Source: Phycisphaerae bacterium
GTDB lineage: Bacteria; Planctomycetota; Phycisphaerae; UBA1845
Assembly: GCA_029260155.1 (NCBI GenBank)
Contig: JAJDDU010000284.1
Location: 1 to 9,727, forward strand
DNA length: 9,727 bases
Direction: 5' to 3'
How positions within the stretch are numbered: position 1 is the stretch's first letter; every line of letters starts with the position of its first letter. Below the pieces are notes generated by a model. That model worked only from the letters and a program-made list of their open reading frames with translations. It did no database searches and was not told where the DNA came from. The translations under genes and the position numbers were made by a program. This document shows, in pieces, positions 1-7,532 of this stretch.

Positions 1-1
1 A

Positions 2-2497
2 ATGCTAGGAAAACGCATGACGGGAAGACCGGTCCTCAACTTGATGGCACTGGCCCTCTTGCTTGGCTACGGTTGCGCAGCGCGATACCGTCCGGAAGAG
101 GCGCCCCGCGTCGCCCCCGAGCGGAGAGTCTCCGTACCGAAACTACGCCCTGCACCGACTGCGGGCGACGAGAAACCGACTGCCACTCTGCGTTTCCGGA
201 TTCTGAACGAACGCGGGCGCGCGATTCCCGGACGGTTGACATTCATCGGAGAGTCCGGCGCAGGCGCCAACCTCTTCCCCAACGCGAGCGCCGCGCCGAA
301 TGAACTCGCGGTACGCAGCAATGTGATCAACAGCCTTGCGGGAGAGGGTGCGGTTACCGTGCCTTCGGGATCATACGTCGTTTACGCCTCGCGTGGTCCT
401 GAATGGTCGGTCGAAAGCCACGAGGTAGAACTCCACGCTGGGCAGGAGACGGCCTACACCGCGCGATTGCGCCACGAGGTGGATACGACAGGCTGGATCT
501 GCGGCGATTTCCACCTGCACACGCTAACGTACTCCGGACACGGCGACTCCAACATGAAAGAACGTGTTATCACCCTCGTCGCTGAGGGCCTGGAGTTTGC
601 CGTCGCCACCGATCACAACCACCACACCAATTACCAACCAACCATTCGCGAACTGGGCGCGCAAGAGAATCTAACCGCGGTCGTTGGCAACGAGGTGTCG
701 GTTCCGGTCGGGCATTTCAACGCATTCCCGCTCGACCCGGCGCGCCCAGTGGTGACGCCGGATGCACACGACGCGAACGCGCTCTTCACGTTCATTCGAC
801 ACGAGCCGAACCGATACGGCGTCGTGCCCGTGATCCAACTGAACCATCCACGATGGGGAAACATCGACTATTTCGGAATCGCGCAGCTGGACCCAGTGAC
901 AGGCGCGCCGCACTCCGACGTCTATTCCCACGATTTCGATACGCTCGAAGTGTTCAATGAAAACGAAGGATGGGGATACTACGACGCGGAAGCCGACCGC
1001 GACATCAAGACAGGGTCGAGCAGGCACTCCGTCCTGCGGGATTGGTTCAACCTGCTGAACCGCGGACACCGCTACGCCGCCGTCGGCAACTCGGACAGCC
1101 ATGCAGTCTACGGGGAACTGGCTGGGTATCCCCGGAATTACATACGCTGTTCCACCGACGAACCAGGCAAAATCAACGTCGCCGAAGTCGCCGCCGCACT
1201 CCGCCACCGACAGGTTTTCACCACCCTCGGCCCGTTCGTTGAATACTGGGTAAACGACTACGCCATGGGCGATGACCTAGCCGCAGCCGATGGGGCCATC
1301 TCAGTGCGCGTAAAAGTGCAGGCAGCATCGTGGGTCGACTGCGACCGCGTGAAGGTCGTCGTGAACGGCGACGTCCTCCACGAAATCGCCGTCCCCGATA
1401 CGCATCAAGCACTTAGACTCGACACCGCCGTAGATCTACGCTTGCAGCGCGACAGTTGGCTGACGCTGCTCGTCGAGGGCGACGACTCGCTTGCTCCCGT
1501 CGTTCACGACCAAAACCGACCGATCCGACCGCTCGCCGTGATGAACCCGGTCTGGATCGACGCTGACGGTGACGGAGTCTGGACATCGCCTCTGGAGCAG
1601 GCTCAAGCAGCGGTCGCCGCGTTCTATGGTGGCGCGCCGAATTCCGCGCTCGCAGACCGCTTGCCGTCGGAGCGCGGGCTGATCGTGCTTGCAGCCGCGG
1701 AGATGGCGCATCCGAACGCCGCGGAGTTGATTCGTCGTGGGCTCACCGATGATGAGCGCGTCGTGCGTTTGCTGTCGGCACGAGCGGCGGAGGTGGTGGC
1801 AGAGGCGACCCTGGCGAAGAGCCTGAACGCAGCGTATGCCAACTGTGCCGAGGATCCCTATCTGCAAGTTGCGATCCTGCGTGCAATCGGCGTTTGCACG
1901 CCGGAGCGCTTTGCGGAACTTGCCTTCTCGTTCATCGAGCAGGATTCGGACGCCCGCCGGCGCTACAGCGGTGAACTGCTGGACCGTCTGCAAAGCCAAA
2001 CCGTGCGTGACTGGCAGGTGGTGGGCTACTTCCCGAATACCGACGCCCAGGCACTCGTCACAACGGACTACGGTCCCGAGGCCGAGGCCGACGCCTCCTT
2101 CTCCTTCGCTGGCAAGAGCGCCGAAGCCGTGTCGTGGAAGCTGATGCGCGCACCCGAAAGCGGCTTTCTGGATTTGACCCAGATTGATGGCGGGGCTGGT
2201 CTCCCCACCAACGCCATCGCGTACGCACAAAGTTATATCCACTCACCTGACAGTCGCACGGCCCGCGTCGCATTCGGAACTGACGACGGCGCCCGCTTGT
2301 GGCTGAATGACGAGTTGATGCACGAGGATGTGACGCGACATGGTGCCAGCCCATATCAGATCTTCCGGAAGGTCCAACTCCGCAACGGGTGGAATCGAGT
2401 TCTGTTCAAGGTGGAAAACGGTGGAGGGGAATTCGGGCTGTATCTTCGCGTGTTCGACAACGACATCCGTGTGGCATCGAGGCGTGGCGAACGATGA
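2..2497 (+). CDS. Predicted lipoprotein PHP-superfamily metallohydrolase (CehA/McbA-like) with C-terminal helical and beta-sandwich domains
   Basis: An 831-residue protein if it starts at the ATG at 2; Met6 (position 17) is an alternative, and a start left of the window cannot be excluded. The N-terminus has a basic and hydrophobic stretch ending in Cys25 (LLGYGC), an imperfect lipobox that suggests a membrane-anchored lipoprotein. Residues about 60-158 look like a beta-rich domain. Residues about 160-420 form the PHP-type metal site: HLH (171-173), TDHNH (203-207), GNE (229-231), NHP (281-283) and GNSDSH (362-367). PHP enzymes of the CehA/McbA type hydrolyse ester or phosphoester-type bonds with divalent metals. 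A beta segment follows, then a helical, HEAT-like stretch (about 530-665). Last comes a beta-sandwich (about 668-825) with a WLND (767-770) and GWNRVLFKVE (796-805) pattern, common in exported carbohydrate-active proteins of Planctomycetota and Verrucomicrobiota. The stop overlaps the next start (ATGA), so it is probably cotranscribed with the sugar-activation genes. The fold is fairly sure; the substrate is unknown. Confidence 0.8.
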   Translation: MLGKRMTGRPVLNLMALALLLGYGCAARYRPEEAPRVAPERRVSVPKLRPAPTAGDEKPTATLRFRILNERGRAIPGRLTFIGESGAGANLFPNASAAPNELAVRSNVINSLAGEGAVTVPSGSYVVYASRGPEWSVESHEVELHAGQETAYTARLRHEVDTTGWICGDFHLHTLTYSGHGDSNMKERVITLVAEGLEFAVATDHNHHTNYQPTIRELGAQENLTAVVGNEVSVPVGHFNAFPLDPARPVVTPDAHDANALFTFIRHEPNRYGVVPVIQLNHPRWGNIDYFGIAQLDPVTGAPHSDVYSHDFDTLEVFNENEGWGYYDAEADRDIKTGSSRHSVLRDWFNLLNRGHRYAAVGNSDSHAVYGELAGYPRNYIRCSTDEPGKINVAEVAAALRHRQVFTTLGPFVEYWVNDYAMGDDLAAADGAISVRVKVQAASWVDCDRVKVVVNGDVLHEIAVPDTHQALRLDTAVDLRLQRDSWLTLLVEGDDSLAPVVHDQNRPIRPLAVMNPVWIDADGDGVWTSPLEQAQAAVAAFYGGAPNSALADRLPSERGLIVLAAAEMAHPNAAELIRRGLTDDERVVRLLSARAAEVVAEATLAKSLNAAYANCAEDPYLQVAILRAIGVCTPERFAELAFSFIEQDSDARRRYSGELLDRLQSQTVRDWQVVGYFPNTDAQALVTTDYGPEAEADASFSFAGKSAEAVSWKLMRAPESGFLDLTQIDGGAGLPTNAIAYAQSYIHSPDSRTARVAFGTDDGARLWLNDELMHEDVTRHGASPYQIFRKVQLRNGWNRVLFKVENGGGEFGLYLRVFDNDIRVASRRGER

Positions 2498-3402
2498 AGC
2501 CTACTCTGGTGATCCTGGCCGCCGGTTTGGGAAGTCGGTTTGGCGACTTGAAGCAGTTGGAGGTGGTCGGTCCGGGCGGTGCGGCAATCATGGACTACTC
2601 AGTTTATGACGCACTGCGCGCCGGCTTCGGCAAGATTGTATTCGTGATTCGACCGGAAATGGAGTCCGCCTTTCGAGCAAAGATAGGCAGGCGATACGAA
2701 TGCCGGATTCCAGTGGCGTACGCTCTTCAGCGACAGGACGCGCTACCGCCGGGCTTCACGGCGCCGCCGGAGCGGACGAGACCCTGGGGGACCGGGCACG
2801 CGGTCCTCGCGGCCGAACCGTTTGTCAAAGAGCCGTTCGGCGTCGTGAATGCCGATGACTTCTACGGTGCGGAGGCGTACGCCGAATTGAACGTCTTTCT
2901 GCGACGGCAGGATCCGGAAAACGTATCGACCTACGCGATGGTGGGCTACGCTCTGCGCGATACGCTCCCGGAGACCGGCGCCGTCAACCGCGGCTGCTGC
3001 CGCTGCACCGCCGACGGGTGGCTAGAACACATCACCGAGGTTACGCACATCGAACGTGACGGCCTGAATGGTCGCCACATTGACGAGTCCGGCCGTGGAC
3101 AGACTGTTAGCGGCAGCGAAACGGTCTCCATGAACGCGTGGGGGTTCCAGCCGGTCTTCTTCGATCAGTTGCGCGAGCGATTCGACTGCTTCCTTCAGGA
3201 AAACGTGGCATCGGAAACCGCCGAGTTCTATTTGCCGAACGCCGTTGCGAGCCTCATCCTCGACGGCCGGGCGCGCGTGAGGGTTCTGCCCACCGAAGAC
3301 ACGTGGGTGGGCATCACCCATCCCGACGACAAGCCACGGGTCATCAAGATGATCGGCGAGTTGATCAAGCAGGGCCGATACCCCCACAGGATTCGGGGTT
3401 GA
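2494..3402 (+). CDS. Sugar-1-phosphate nucleotidyltransferase (NTP_transferase family), probable NDP-sugar pyrophosphorylase
   Basis: A 302-residue cytoplasmic enzyme with no signal peptide. I chose the ATG at 2494, not the upstream ATG at 2389, because the protein then opens directly with the family's first beta strand and nucleotide loop (LAAGLGSRFGDLKQ, residues 8-21). The start overlaps the preceding TGA as ATGA, and a GAGG lies 11 nt upstream. Other family marks are RPWGTGHAV (96-104), the metal-binding NADD of GVVNADDFYG (116-125), SMNAWGF (212-218), EFYLPN (244-249) and the C-terminal WVGITHPDDK (271-280). These resemble a GT-A-type nucleotidyltransferase group that I recall being encoded next to NahK-like kinases in Bacteroidota and related phyla. 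The predicted reaction is sugar-1-phosphate plus NTP giving NDP-sugar plus pyrophosphate. The neighbouring kinase would supply the sugar-1-phosphate. Base and sugar specificity cannot be read from the sequence; UDP-HexNAc is my guess from the partner gene. Confidence 0.85.
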   Translation: MKPTLVILAAGLGSRFGDLKQLEVVGPGGAAIMDYSVYDALRAGFGKIVFVIRPEMESAFRAKIGRRYECRIPVAYALQRQDALPPGFTAPPERTRPWGTGHAVLAAEPFVKEPFGVVNADDFYGAEAYAELNVFLRRQDPENVSTYAMVGYALRDTLPETGAVNRGCCRCTADGWLEHITEVTHIERDGLNGRHIDESGRGQTVSGSETVSMNAWGFQPVFFDQLRERFDCFLQENVASETAEFYLPNAVASLILDGRARVRVLPTEDTWVGITHPDDKPRVIKMIGELIKQGRYPHRIRG

Positions 3403-3404
3403 GC

Positions 3405-4502
3405 ATGACACCTGATGCCGTAGTGATTGCAGGCCACTTCGCGATCGACGGGCAGCTCATTGCGGTTGAGCCGTACAGCGGCGGTCACATCAACGACTCG
3501 TTCGTGGTCACGTATCGCCATAAGGGTAGAAACGCTCGCTTTCTGCTTCAGCGCATCAATGATGCGGTCTTCCCGGACCCCACCCTTCTGATGGAGAACA
3601 TCCGGCGCGTCACAAGCCACATTGCAGAAAAACTGAAGTCGCTGGGTGTTGGCGAGGTGAACCGTAGGGTCTTGACGCTTGTGCAGACAAACGACGGTAG
3701 CCCACGTTGTCGCGACGGCATGGGCGCGTACTGGCGACTCTACCGGTTCATCGAAGGTGCGCGAGCGTGTCAAACGGTGGAGACACCGAAGCAAGCCGAA
3801 CAGGCAGGTCGCGCCTTTGGAGCCTTTCAGTGTATGTTGGCCGACCTTCCCGGTCCGCGACTGCACGAGACGATTCCTGACTTTCACGACACGCCATCTC
3901 GATTTGCAGCGTTGGAGAGAGCGATACAGGCCGATCCGCACGGCCGCGCGTCCGAGGCGCGAAGAGAAATCGAGTACGCGTTACTGCACCGCTCCCAGGC
4001 TACCGCGCTGCTCGACTTGCACCAAGCCGACGACATCCCAGAACGAGTGGTTCACAACGACGCCAAGATCAGCAATGTTCTGTTCGATCAGGAAAGCGGC
4101 GATGCGCTCTGCATTGTAGATCTCGACACGGTCATGCCCGGACTGGCATTGAGCGACTTCGGAGACATGGTACGCTCGATGACGTGCCCCGCGTCCGAGG
4201 ACGAGACCGACCTGTCGCGTGTCGAAGTTCGAATGCCGCTGTTCGAGGGATTGGCTCGTGGCTACCTCGAAGCGGTGGCGCCGATGCTCACCGCTGCGGA
4301 ACGTGCCAATCTCGCGACGGCCGGCAAGCTGATCACGCTTGAGCAGGGAGTGCGGTTTCTGACGGACTTCTTGAACGGTGACACGTACTACAGAACGAAG
4401 CGTCCCGTTCAGAATCTCGATCGCTGCCGAACACAGTTCAAGCTAGTCGAATCGATCATTCGGCACGAACGGCAGATGGTCCGCCTCGTCGAGAGCCTGT
4501 GA
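3405..4502 (+). CDS. APH-fold sugar kinase resembling N-acetylhexosamine 1-kinase (NahK-like)
   Basis: A 365-residue cytoplasmic protein. The start at 3405 lies 2 nt after the preceding stop and has GGGG six nt upstream; the in-frame extension back to 3138 overlaps the nucleotidyltransferase gene and has no family sequence. The N-lobe carries a glycine loop, YSGGHINDSF (24-33), like the GxGHIN loop of NahK. The C-lobe carries the catalytic loop HNDAKISN (217-224; likely base Asp219, metal ligand Asn224), then IVDLDTVMPGL (237-247), which replaces the usual kinase DFG, and DFGD (251-254). This DLDTVMPGL signature separates NahK-like sugar kinases from the general aminoglycoside phosphotransferases they are often annotated as; some databases call them 'mucin desulfatase', which is misleading. 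NahK phosphorylates the anomeric C1 of GlcNAc or GalNAc with ATP. Coupling to the preceding nucleotidyltransferase supports a two-step route to an NDP-sugar. The exact sugar is not determinable. Confidence 0.85.
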   Translation: MTPDAVVIAGHFAIDGQLIAVEPYSGGHINDSFVVTYRHKGRNARFLLQRINDAVFPDPTLLMENIRRVTSHIAEKLKSLGVGEVNRRVLTLVQTNDGSPRCRDGMGAYWRLYRFIEGARACQTVETPKQAEQAGRAFGAFQCMLADLPGPRLHETIPDFHDTPSRFAALERAIQADPHGRASEARREIEYALLHRSQATALLDLHQADDIPERVVHNDAKISNVLFDQESGDALCIVDLDTVMPGLALSDFGDMVRSMTCPASEDETDLSRVEVRMPLFEGLARGYLEAVAPMLTAAERANLATAGKLITLEQGVRFLTDFLNGDTYYRTKRPVQNLDRCRTQFKLVESIIRHERQMVRLVESL

Positions 4503-4504
4503 TG

Positions 4505-7381
4505 CTATTCAAAACGCAGCTCGATCACGCCGCTGCGGCCTTTGGAAAACGGTGTCCCCTCTGCATGCGTCCACTGCGCAACGCTGCTGCAAACTCGGCC
4601 GTTCGGCCGCGTCTCGACCCAACTCCCGTCGGCCAGTTGGACGGCCAGCGATAAGCCGGTGAACTTGAAATAGTCGCCGGCTGCGTTGCTGACTTCCACT
4701 TCGTTTGTCAGCTTGAGGCGCCCGAGATCTGTGGCAGGCAGGTCGATCACGTGTTGCTGCCACGCGGATAGGGGGCCAGTGTTCGCCGGGACGGCCACGA
4801 GCTTCTTGTCATTGAGGTGGATGAACTTGTCCCGGTAGGCTGGCTCGCCGTTGCTGTCGAACACTACGATGCGCAGCTTGGCCGCTTTGATCTGTTTCAA
4901 TTGCTCCGCCGTGAGCGAACTGCGGTTGGCACGCGCCGCAAGCTTGGTCTCGCTGAGCAGCTCGACGGATTGTCTGCGAAAGCCGCTGGAAATCCGTCGT
5001 GGCAACTGTTCCGGTACATCGTCACGCGCTTCGGCCACGGCCCGGTCCATCACGAGCCATGCAGCGACCGACGCCTCGGGAAGGCTAAAGGGAGAGTCCG
5101 CGCCGCCAAGACCTAGTTCAACATCGAGCGCCCGTCCTTTCCAGTCGCGAAGATCAACGCTGTACATCGCCCAATCGGAGCCGCGACCCTCCCGGGCACG
5201 GGCAGCCTTTCCGTTCAACGTGATCCGAGCTGGGGCCAGCTCTGCGGCCCGGCTGCGGATGATGAAGTATAGGTCGCAGCGTTGCATCCGCTCGTCGGGC
5301 ATCTTCATTCGAGCAACCGCGGTGTCGCGGCCGGCGCTATCCCGGATGATCCTGCATGTTGCGTCGGGAGCGGGCGGCGCAGAGATCGGGTCCGGTGCCG
5401 CGGCGATCGACGGAGCGAGTTCGCACACCATCACGGAGCAGCCAGGGACAGTCACGCGGACTGGTTGGCCGGACGTAATCTCGCCGGGCATCTTCTCAAT
5501 ATACGGATAGATGATGCGGCCCCGAAACGCCTTGCCGCGGTCGCCGCGATACCGCACCGACTTGTCAAACGGAATCTCGATCACTTGTGGCCGCACGTCG
5601 GGGTTTCGTAGAACAAGAAGACCACGATCCCCTGACCAATGTGCGTAGCCATACGGCTGCCCTTTACGCGGATCACCGCCGACCATGACCACGTTGTCGA
5701 GCACGACACGATTTTCGATCGCCCAGCGTGTGGCTCGGCCCAGCACGTCCCATTGCTCGGGCGTCATCAACTCCGGCGTGATGTACCACTCCATGAGCTG
5801 CACTCCCCGTGCGTAGTACATCACCACATAGTCGGACCACTCCCGCAGTGTTTCCTCCTTGCCGCCGAGGAGTTGGTACCGGCCGTGAATAATGCCGTGC
5901 GTCATCATCGCCGACAGCGGCACGAGCGTGTTGCGATCAGCGTAGAGCTTGTGGAAGTGGGCATCCCGGTAGCTCATGGCCCACTCGCGCGGAGAAAGCT
6001 GCGGCCAGTCGTGGTTGTAGCCGAAGTCGCCGGCCGCCATCCAGATCGTGTCCGCGTGCAAGAGCCACCACGGAGAGTGCCAAACATAGCTGGTCACGTT
6101 GAGGTAGATGCCGGGCTGAAGCTCGCGCTCAAACGCAAGCAGTTCCAGCTCCGCATCGAGATTGGCTTCGTGCCCATGCTTCTCGTCGGGCAGATGGCCA
6201 TGCCCCGTTGCAGAACACTGCAACTGATTGAAGTCGTGTTTGAAGTAGCTGATATTGCCCTCATTTATGAGGCGCCGGGTAACGTCGCGAATGGCCGCGT
6301 CGTACTTCGGTCCGACGAGACAGTAGTAGCGACCTTTGTCGGATTTCTCGTAGCCCCGCGCAGCGCCCCATTCCGCATCGAGAATGAACCCGTTGAAGGG
6401 GACCCACAGTCCAAGGCGCGTTCCGCGCGATTCAAGCGCCTCGCTCAACGGACCGAATCCTTCCGGATACAGGTTCTTTCGCGGTACCCAGATCGACTGC
6501 GGATTCTGCCAGCCATCATCTGGGACAAACACGTCCATTTTCAGATCGTACAAGTCCAGCACGTTCTTCTTGAACGCGTCAAACGTCTTGATCATAGCCT
6601 CCGGCGTCAGTTCGTCGGTGCGGAGATCATACCAACTGTTGTAGTGAAGCAGGACTCGGCTCGGGCGGCGAATCGTGTCGAGGTAGTCGGAGAAAGCCAG
6701 CTCGATGGGATCCCTTGGCTTCCCGACGCCGACGACGGCGGTCTTGCTCTGGATCACATAGTGGTCAGCGCCCTCCTCCGGATCTGCCAAGCCGGGGAAG
6801 TGAGCCAAAGTAACCAAGCCGTTCGCATGCCTAGTTTCGCTTCCGGGGTACTCCAATCCGACAAACCACGAGCGGCCAATGAACACCGGCTCGCTGCGGC
6901 CGCCCCAGCCGCATGTTTCCTTTGTCTGAAAACGCTCGACCTCCAGGCGGTCCACCGCTCCGCCCGGCGGCAGGATCAAGCGAATGTGCTTGCGAGCGTA
7001 CGGTTCGTCCGACAGGCGGTATTCGACAGTGACCCCGGTCGGCGAACCCTTGGGGAGTGCCCGCCGCGGAACATATTGAGCAGTGACGATCTGAACACCA
7101 CGATCACTCCTGACACGCGGCGAGTCCACGCAGCGATAGTCGCGAGCGGTAAGCTCCACCCCATCAAGCAACCGGATGAAAAACTCCTCACTCTGCAAGT
7201 CAAGTGCATCAGTGCCGTCAGCGCGAGCGAACCGCGTGGTGCGCCAAACACCATCTTCAAACTCCAGGACCCGGCGAACGAAAGTGTTCTCCATAACAAT
7301 CGCGCCCACGGGCGCGCTGGCCGCCGTCGTTGTGGACACAAGAACGATACAGGTGAAAACGACCGTAAGCGTATTCTGCAT
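4505..7381 (-). CDS. Exported clan GH-D-like glycoside hydrolase (alpha-galactosidase / alpha-N-acetylgalactosaminidase-like) with C-terminal beta domains
   Basis: A 958-residue protein from the ATG at 7381, chosen because GGAG stands 7 nt upstream and a hydrophobic signal peptide follows at once (residues 2-23, ending TTAASA). A GTG at 7435 would add 18 residues, including arginines that would make a better signal n-region, but has no visible ribosome site. An N-terminal beta domain (about 25-235) precedes a TIM-barrel region (about 240-560) with HYNSWYD (246-252), DDGWQ (288-292), GLWVPFNGF (324-332) and YFKHDFN (379-385). By analogy with GH27/GH36 K-x-D motifs, Asp383 is the likely nucleophile. 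Asp452 in WMAAGD matches the GH27 TTGD acid/base position; Asp444 is the alternative. A small beta domain and two further beta-rich modules (about 670-785 and 800-958) follow and may bind carbohydrate. It probably cleaves a terminal alpha-linked galactose-type sugar outside the cytoplasm. Clan membership is likely; the exact GH family and substrate are unsure. Confidence 0.75.
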   Translation of the reverse strand: MQNTLTVVFTCIVLVSTTTAASAPVGAIVMENTFVRRVLEFEDGVWRTTRFARADGTDALDLQSEEFFIRLLDGVELTARDYRCVDSPRVRSDRGVQIVTAQYVPRRALPKGSPTGVTVEYRLSDEPYARKHIRLILPPGGAVDRLEVERFQTKETCGWGGRSEPVFIGRSWFVGLEYPGSETRHANGLVTLAHFPGLADPEEGADHYVIQSKTAVVGVGKPRDPIELAFSDYLDTIRRPSRVLLHYNSWYDLRTDELTPEAMIKTFDAFKKNVLDLYDLKMDVFVPDDGWQNPQSIWVPRKNLYPEGFGPLSEALESRGTRLGLWVPFNGFILDAEWGAARGYEKSDKGRYYCLVGPKYDAAIRDVTRRLINEGNISYFKHDFNQLQCSATGHGHLPDEKHGHEANLDAELELLAFERELQPGIYLNVTSYVWHSPWWLLHADTIWMAAGDFGYNHDWPQLSPREWAMSYRDAHFHKLYADRNTLVPLSAMMTHGIIHGRYQLLGGKEETLREWSDYVVMYYARGVQLMEWYITPELMTPEQWDVLGRATRWAIENRVVLDNVVMVGGDPRKGQPYGYAHWSGDRGLLVLRNPDVRPQVIEIPFDKSVRYRGDRGKAFRGRIIYPYIEKMPGEITSGQPVRVTVPGCSVMVCELAPSIAAAPDPISAPPAPDATCRIIRDSAGRDTAVARMKMPDERMQRCDLYFIIRSRAAELAPARITLNGKAARAREGRGSDWAMYSVDLRDWKGRALDVELGLGGADSPFSLPEASVAAWLVMDRAVAEARDDVPEQLPRRISSGFRRQSVELLSETKLAARANRSSLTAEQLKQIKAAKLRIVVFDSNGEPAYRDKFIHLNDKKLVAVPANTGPLSAWQQHVIDLPATDLGRLKLTNEVEVSNAAGDYFKFTGLSLAVQLADGSWVETRPNGRVCSSVAQWTHAEGTPFSKGRSGVIELRFE

Positions 7382-7532
7382 GGCGAGACTCCGGGAAGCA
7401 TGTCGTTGGCATACGATGTTATGGCCTGCGGGCACACGATCAACCCGGTCGCGGTTCCGTAACCGTCTTGCCTCCTGAAAGAAAAGGGCTTGCCGTGCGT
7501 TGCGATCAGGTAGTAAGGAATTGCATGGTCGT
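7382..7532 (-). other. 151-nt spacer between protease and glycosidase genes
   Basis: The only sizeable non-coding stretch in the window. Read on the minus strand it holds an AGGAGG (plus-strand 7471-7476) with no start codon at a suitable distance, a short inverted repeat (CGGTT 7452-7456 with AACCG 7461-7465), and the glycosidase ribosome site. I see no convincing sigma-70 promoter and no hairpin followed by a T-run. It should hold the end of the protease transcript and any promoter of the glycosidase gene, but the sequence does not show which. Confidence 0.4.
7389..7392 (-). promoter_or_regulatory. Ribosome binding site of the glycoside hydrolase gene
   Basis: GGAG on the minus strand, 7 nt before the ATG at 7381. 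It is the reason for preferring this start over the GTG at 7435, which has no purine-rich site at a suitable distance. Confidence 0.5.

Noticed and set aside
1436..2242. A 268-codon minus-strand frame within the PHP gene
   Set aside because: It is antisense to coding sequence with recognisable domains, has no motif or ribosome site, and is rich in Arg, Gly and Cys as shadow frames are.
2389..2493. Upstream ATG extension of the nucleotidyltransferase
   Set aside because: The extra 35 residues overlap the PHP gene and do not resemble the family; the ATG at 2494 begins right at the first conserved strand.
3138..3404. N-terminal extension of the kinase frame
   Set aside because: It lies within the nucleotidyltransferase gene in another frame and codes for Arg-rich shadow sequence; the ATG at 3405 has good spacing and gives the usual family length.
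3405..4502. Aminoglycoside resistance phosphotransferase or mucin desulfatase
   Set aside because: The GGHIN loop, the DLDTVMPGL motif and pairing with a sugar nucleotidyltransferase point to a sugar 1-kinase; there is no sulfatase motif.
4528..4540. Short GC-rich hairpin near the end of the glycosidase gene as a terminator
   Set aside because: The stem is about 4 bp, lies inside coding sequence and has no T-run after it.
5639..7462. A 607-codon open frame on the plus strand, antisense to the glycosidase gene
   Set aside because: It lies antisense to a gene with clear catalytic motifs and a signal peptide, shows no domain or motif, and is the kind of long shadow frame expected in GC-rich coding DNA.
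7452..7465. Inverted repeat CGGTT-N4-AACCG as a terminator of the protease gene
   Set aside because: The stem is only 5 bp and no T-run follows it on the minus strand.
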